This document shows positions 62,493 through 64,000 of a stretch of 64,000 bases of DNA, piece after piece. The DNA is from Metabacillus kandeliae (GTDB lineage Bacteria; Bacillota; Bacilli; Bacillales; Bacillaceae). Below the pieces are notes generated by a model. That model did not search any database and had not been told where the DNA came from. It was given only the letters and a program-made list of their open reading frames with translations. The position numbers and the translations under genes are program-made. The stretch spans positions 62,001 through 126,000 of the forward strand of contig NZ_JAJOZE010000005.1 in the NCBI RefSeq assembly GCF_021166585.1, given 5' to 3'. Each line of letters begins with the position of its first letter. Position 1 is the first letter of the stretch.

Positions 62493-64000
62493 ATGAGCTG
62501 GAAAGAGAGCTACGAACGCTGGACAAATAAAAAAGACATTGATTCCGAATTGCTTGGCCTGCTTACTGAACATATGCATGATGAGAAATTCCTGGAGGAC
62601 TCTTTCTACAAGAACCTCGAATTTGGTACAGGCGGCATGCGCGGGGAAATCGGCCCCGGCACAAACCGGATGAACATTTACACCGTGCGGAAGGCATCAG
62701 AAGGCCTTGCAAGATACATAGAATCCTTCGGAGAAGAAGCAAAAAAACGCGGTGTAGCGATCGCTTATGATTCCCGCCATAAATCTCCTGAATTTGCAAT
62801 GGAATCAGCTAAAACCCTTGCATCGCACGGCATTCAAACATACGTATTTGACGAATTGCGCCCGACACCAGTGTTGTCCTTTGCGGTACGCCATTTGAAC
62901 GCATTCTCCGGAATCGTTGTTACAGCAAGCCACAATCCGCCGGAGTATAACGGTTACAAAGTGTACGGTGACGACGGCGGCCAGCTTCCTCCTGCCCAGG
63001 CAGATGAAGTCATTGCCAAAGTGAACGAAATTGAAGACGAGCTCTCCATCGAAGTAAAGGATGAAGCGAGCTTGAAAGAAGCAGGCCTCATCAAAATCAT
63101 CGGAGAAGAAATTGACGATGCTTACACAGAAAAGCTTCTTACCATCTCCATGAATGAAGAAGTGATCCCGAACAGTGATGTGAAAATTGTTTTTACACCG
63201 CTTCATGGTACAGCAAACAAGCCGGTACGCCGCGGATTAAGTGCTTTTGGTTACGAAAATGTAACAGTTGTCAAAGAACAGGAGCTTCCTGATCCGAACT
63301 TTTCAACCGTTAAATCTCCTAACCCTGAAGAGCACGCTGCATTTGAGCTTGCGATCAAAGAAGGAGAAAAAATCGATGCCGACATTCTGATTGCAACAGA
63401 TCCTGATGCTGACAGACTTGGTGTTGCGGTGAAAAACGATGCCGGTGAATATACAGTATTAACAGGAAATCAGACAGGTGCCCTGCTGATGCACTATCTT
63501 CTTTCTGTGAAAAAAGAAAAAGGCATTCTGCCGGAAAACAGCATCATTATGAAAACGATTGTAACGTCCGAACTCGGCCGTGAAATCGCTGAATCATTTG
63601 ATGTGGCAGCACTTGACACCTTAACAGGCTTCAAGTTTATCGGTGAAAAAATTAAAGAATACGAGCAAACAGGCGAGTACACGTTCCAATTTGGGTATGA
63701 GGAAAGCTACGGCTACCTGATCGGCGACTTTGCCCGTGACAAGGATGCTGTTCAGGCAGCATTGCTTGCTGTTGAAGTATGCTCTTACTACAAGAAAAAA
63801 GGCATGACCCTTTACGAAGGCCTGCTCAACATTTTTGCTGATTACGGCTTTTTCCGTGAAGGACTGAAATCCTTGACGCTGAAAGGCAAAGAAGGAGCAG
63901 AGCAGATCCAGGAAATCCTGTCAGCCTTCCGCGCCAACCCGCCGAAAGAAGTGGCAGGCAAGCAGGTAACCATTGCTGAAGACTACAAATCATCTGAACG
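62493..64000 (+). CDS. pgcA: Phosphoglucomutase/phosphomannomutase (3' end outside window)
   Basis: 502 codons are open to the window edge; the family is about 580 residues. Motifs: [12 protein letters not shown], the phosphoserine loop [13 protein letters not shown], metal-binding DPDADR and the sugar-binding GYEESYGY. Interconverts glucose-6-phosphate and glucose-1-phosphate for UDP-glucose, glycolipid and teichoic acid synthesis (B. subtilis PgcA/YhxB). ATG 62493 follows GGGAGG. It sits after glpD exactly as in B. subtilis. Confidence 0.95.
   Translation, partial: MSWKESYERWTNKKDIDSELLGLLTEHMHDEKFLEDSFYKNLEFGTGGMRGEIGPGTNRMNIYTVRKASEGLARYIESFGEEAKKRGVAIAYDSRHKSPEFAMESAKTLASHGIQTYVFDELRPTPVLSFAVRHLNAFSGIVVTASHNPPEYNGYKVYGDDGGQLPPAQADEVIAKVNEIEDELSIEVKDEASLKEAGLIKIIGEEIDDAYTEKLLTISMNEEVIPNSDVKIVFTPLHGTANKPVRRGLSAFGYENVTVVKEQELPDPNFSTVKSPNPEEHAAFELAIKEGEKIDADILIATDPDADRLGVAVKNDAGEYTVLTGNQTGALLMHYLLSVKKEKGILPENSIIMKTIVTSELGREIAESFDVAALDTLTGFKFIGEKIKEYEQTGEYTFQFGYEESYGYLIGDFARDKDAVQAALLAVEVCSYYKKKGMTLYEGLLNIFADYGFFREGLKSLTLKGKEGAEQIQEILSAFRANPPKEVAGKQVTIAEDYKSSE

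Overview
The window reads as a chromosome segment of an endospore-forming Bacillaceae species close to, but not, Bacillus subtilis. The evidence is a moderate GC content by eye, strong AGGAGG-type ribosome binding sites with frequent TTG and GTG starts, intrinsic terminators with long T runs, a germinant-receptor operon, a spore-type collagen-like protein, CcpA (cre), Fur and S-box signals, and a right half that follows the B. subtilis order yhcR-yhcT-yhcU-yhcV-yhcW-yhcX-glpP-glpF-glpK-glpD-yhxB. The species cannot be named from sequence alone. No rRNA, intact tRNA, prophage or CRISPR array was seen.

Layout. 1-7 kb: a sugar locus with a GH3 beta-glucosidase (cut by the window edge), a divergent CUT1 importer (binding lipoprotein and two permeases, no ATPase) and a secreted glycoamylase-fold hydrolase. 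All three promoters carry the same LacI-type operator plus a cre; beta-1,2-glucan is the proposed substrate. 7-9.4 kb: a complete polar amino-acid ABC importer. 9.7-14.5 kb: a collagen-like/beta-propeller protein, a DUF2161 protein, a YdaG-like stress protein and a YfnA-like permease. 14.8-19.8 kb: KimA potassium importer and Fur-controlled feoAB plus a small accessory protein. 20-24 kb: DUF3889 protein, an S-box-controlled NhaC-family transporter and a membrane acyltransferase. 24-28 kb: a four-gene ger operon. 28.3-30.1 kb: a cobalamin-binding photoreceptor-type protein overlapping a histidine-kinase-like ATPase gene. 30.8-42.2 kb: mixed housekeeping and accessory genes (DtpT, CidAB, LysR regulator, DUF2817 protein, chemoreceptor, oxidoreductases, AraC regulator). 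43-64 kb: the yhc-glp-pgcA block, interrupted by bdbC, a LacI regulator with an oligo-1,6-glucosidase, a REP-associated transposase with REP-like flanks, and a TetR regulator.

How the genes work together. Carbon-source genes share catabolite control: cre-like sites lie on the promoters of the beta-glucan locus, the LacI-malL operon and glpFK. Glycerol use has an additional layer, with two leader terminators (before glpF and glpD) of the type opened by GlpP. Methionine, iron and general stress responses are represented by an S-box, a Fur box and a possible SigB promoter.

The most unusual feature lies between genes. At least six intergenic regions carry arrays of short cores (GGTGAATAT, GCAAATAAA, CCCGAA, ATATCGGCG, GGACAGTAAAGT) whose copies begin 20 or 21 bp apart, about two turns of DNA. 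Arrays with unrelated cores keep the same spacing. A separate 125-bp tandem repeat at 39.2 kb shows compensatory changes in an internal stem. These repeats and the cobalamin-receptor/kinase pair are the best candidates for undescribed biology here.
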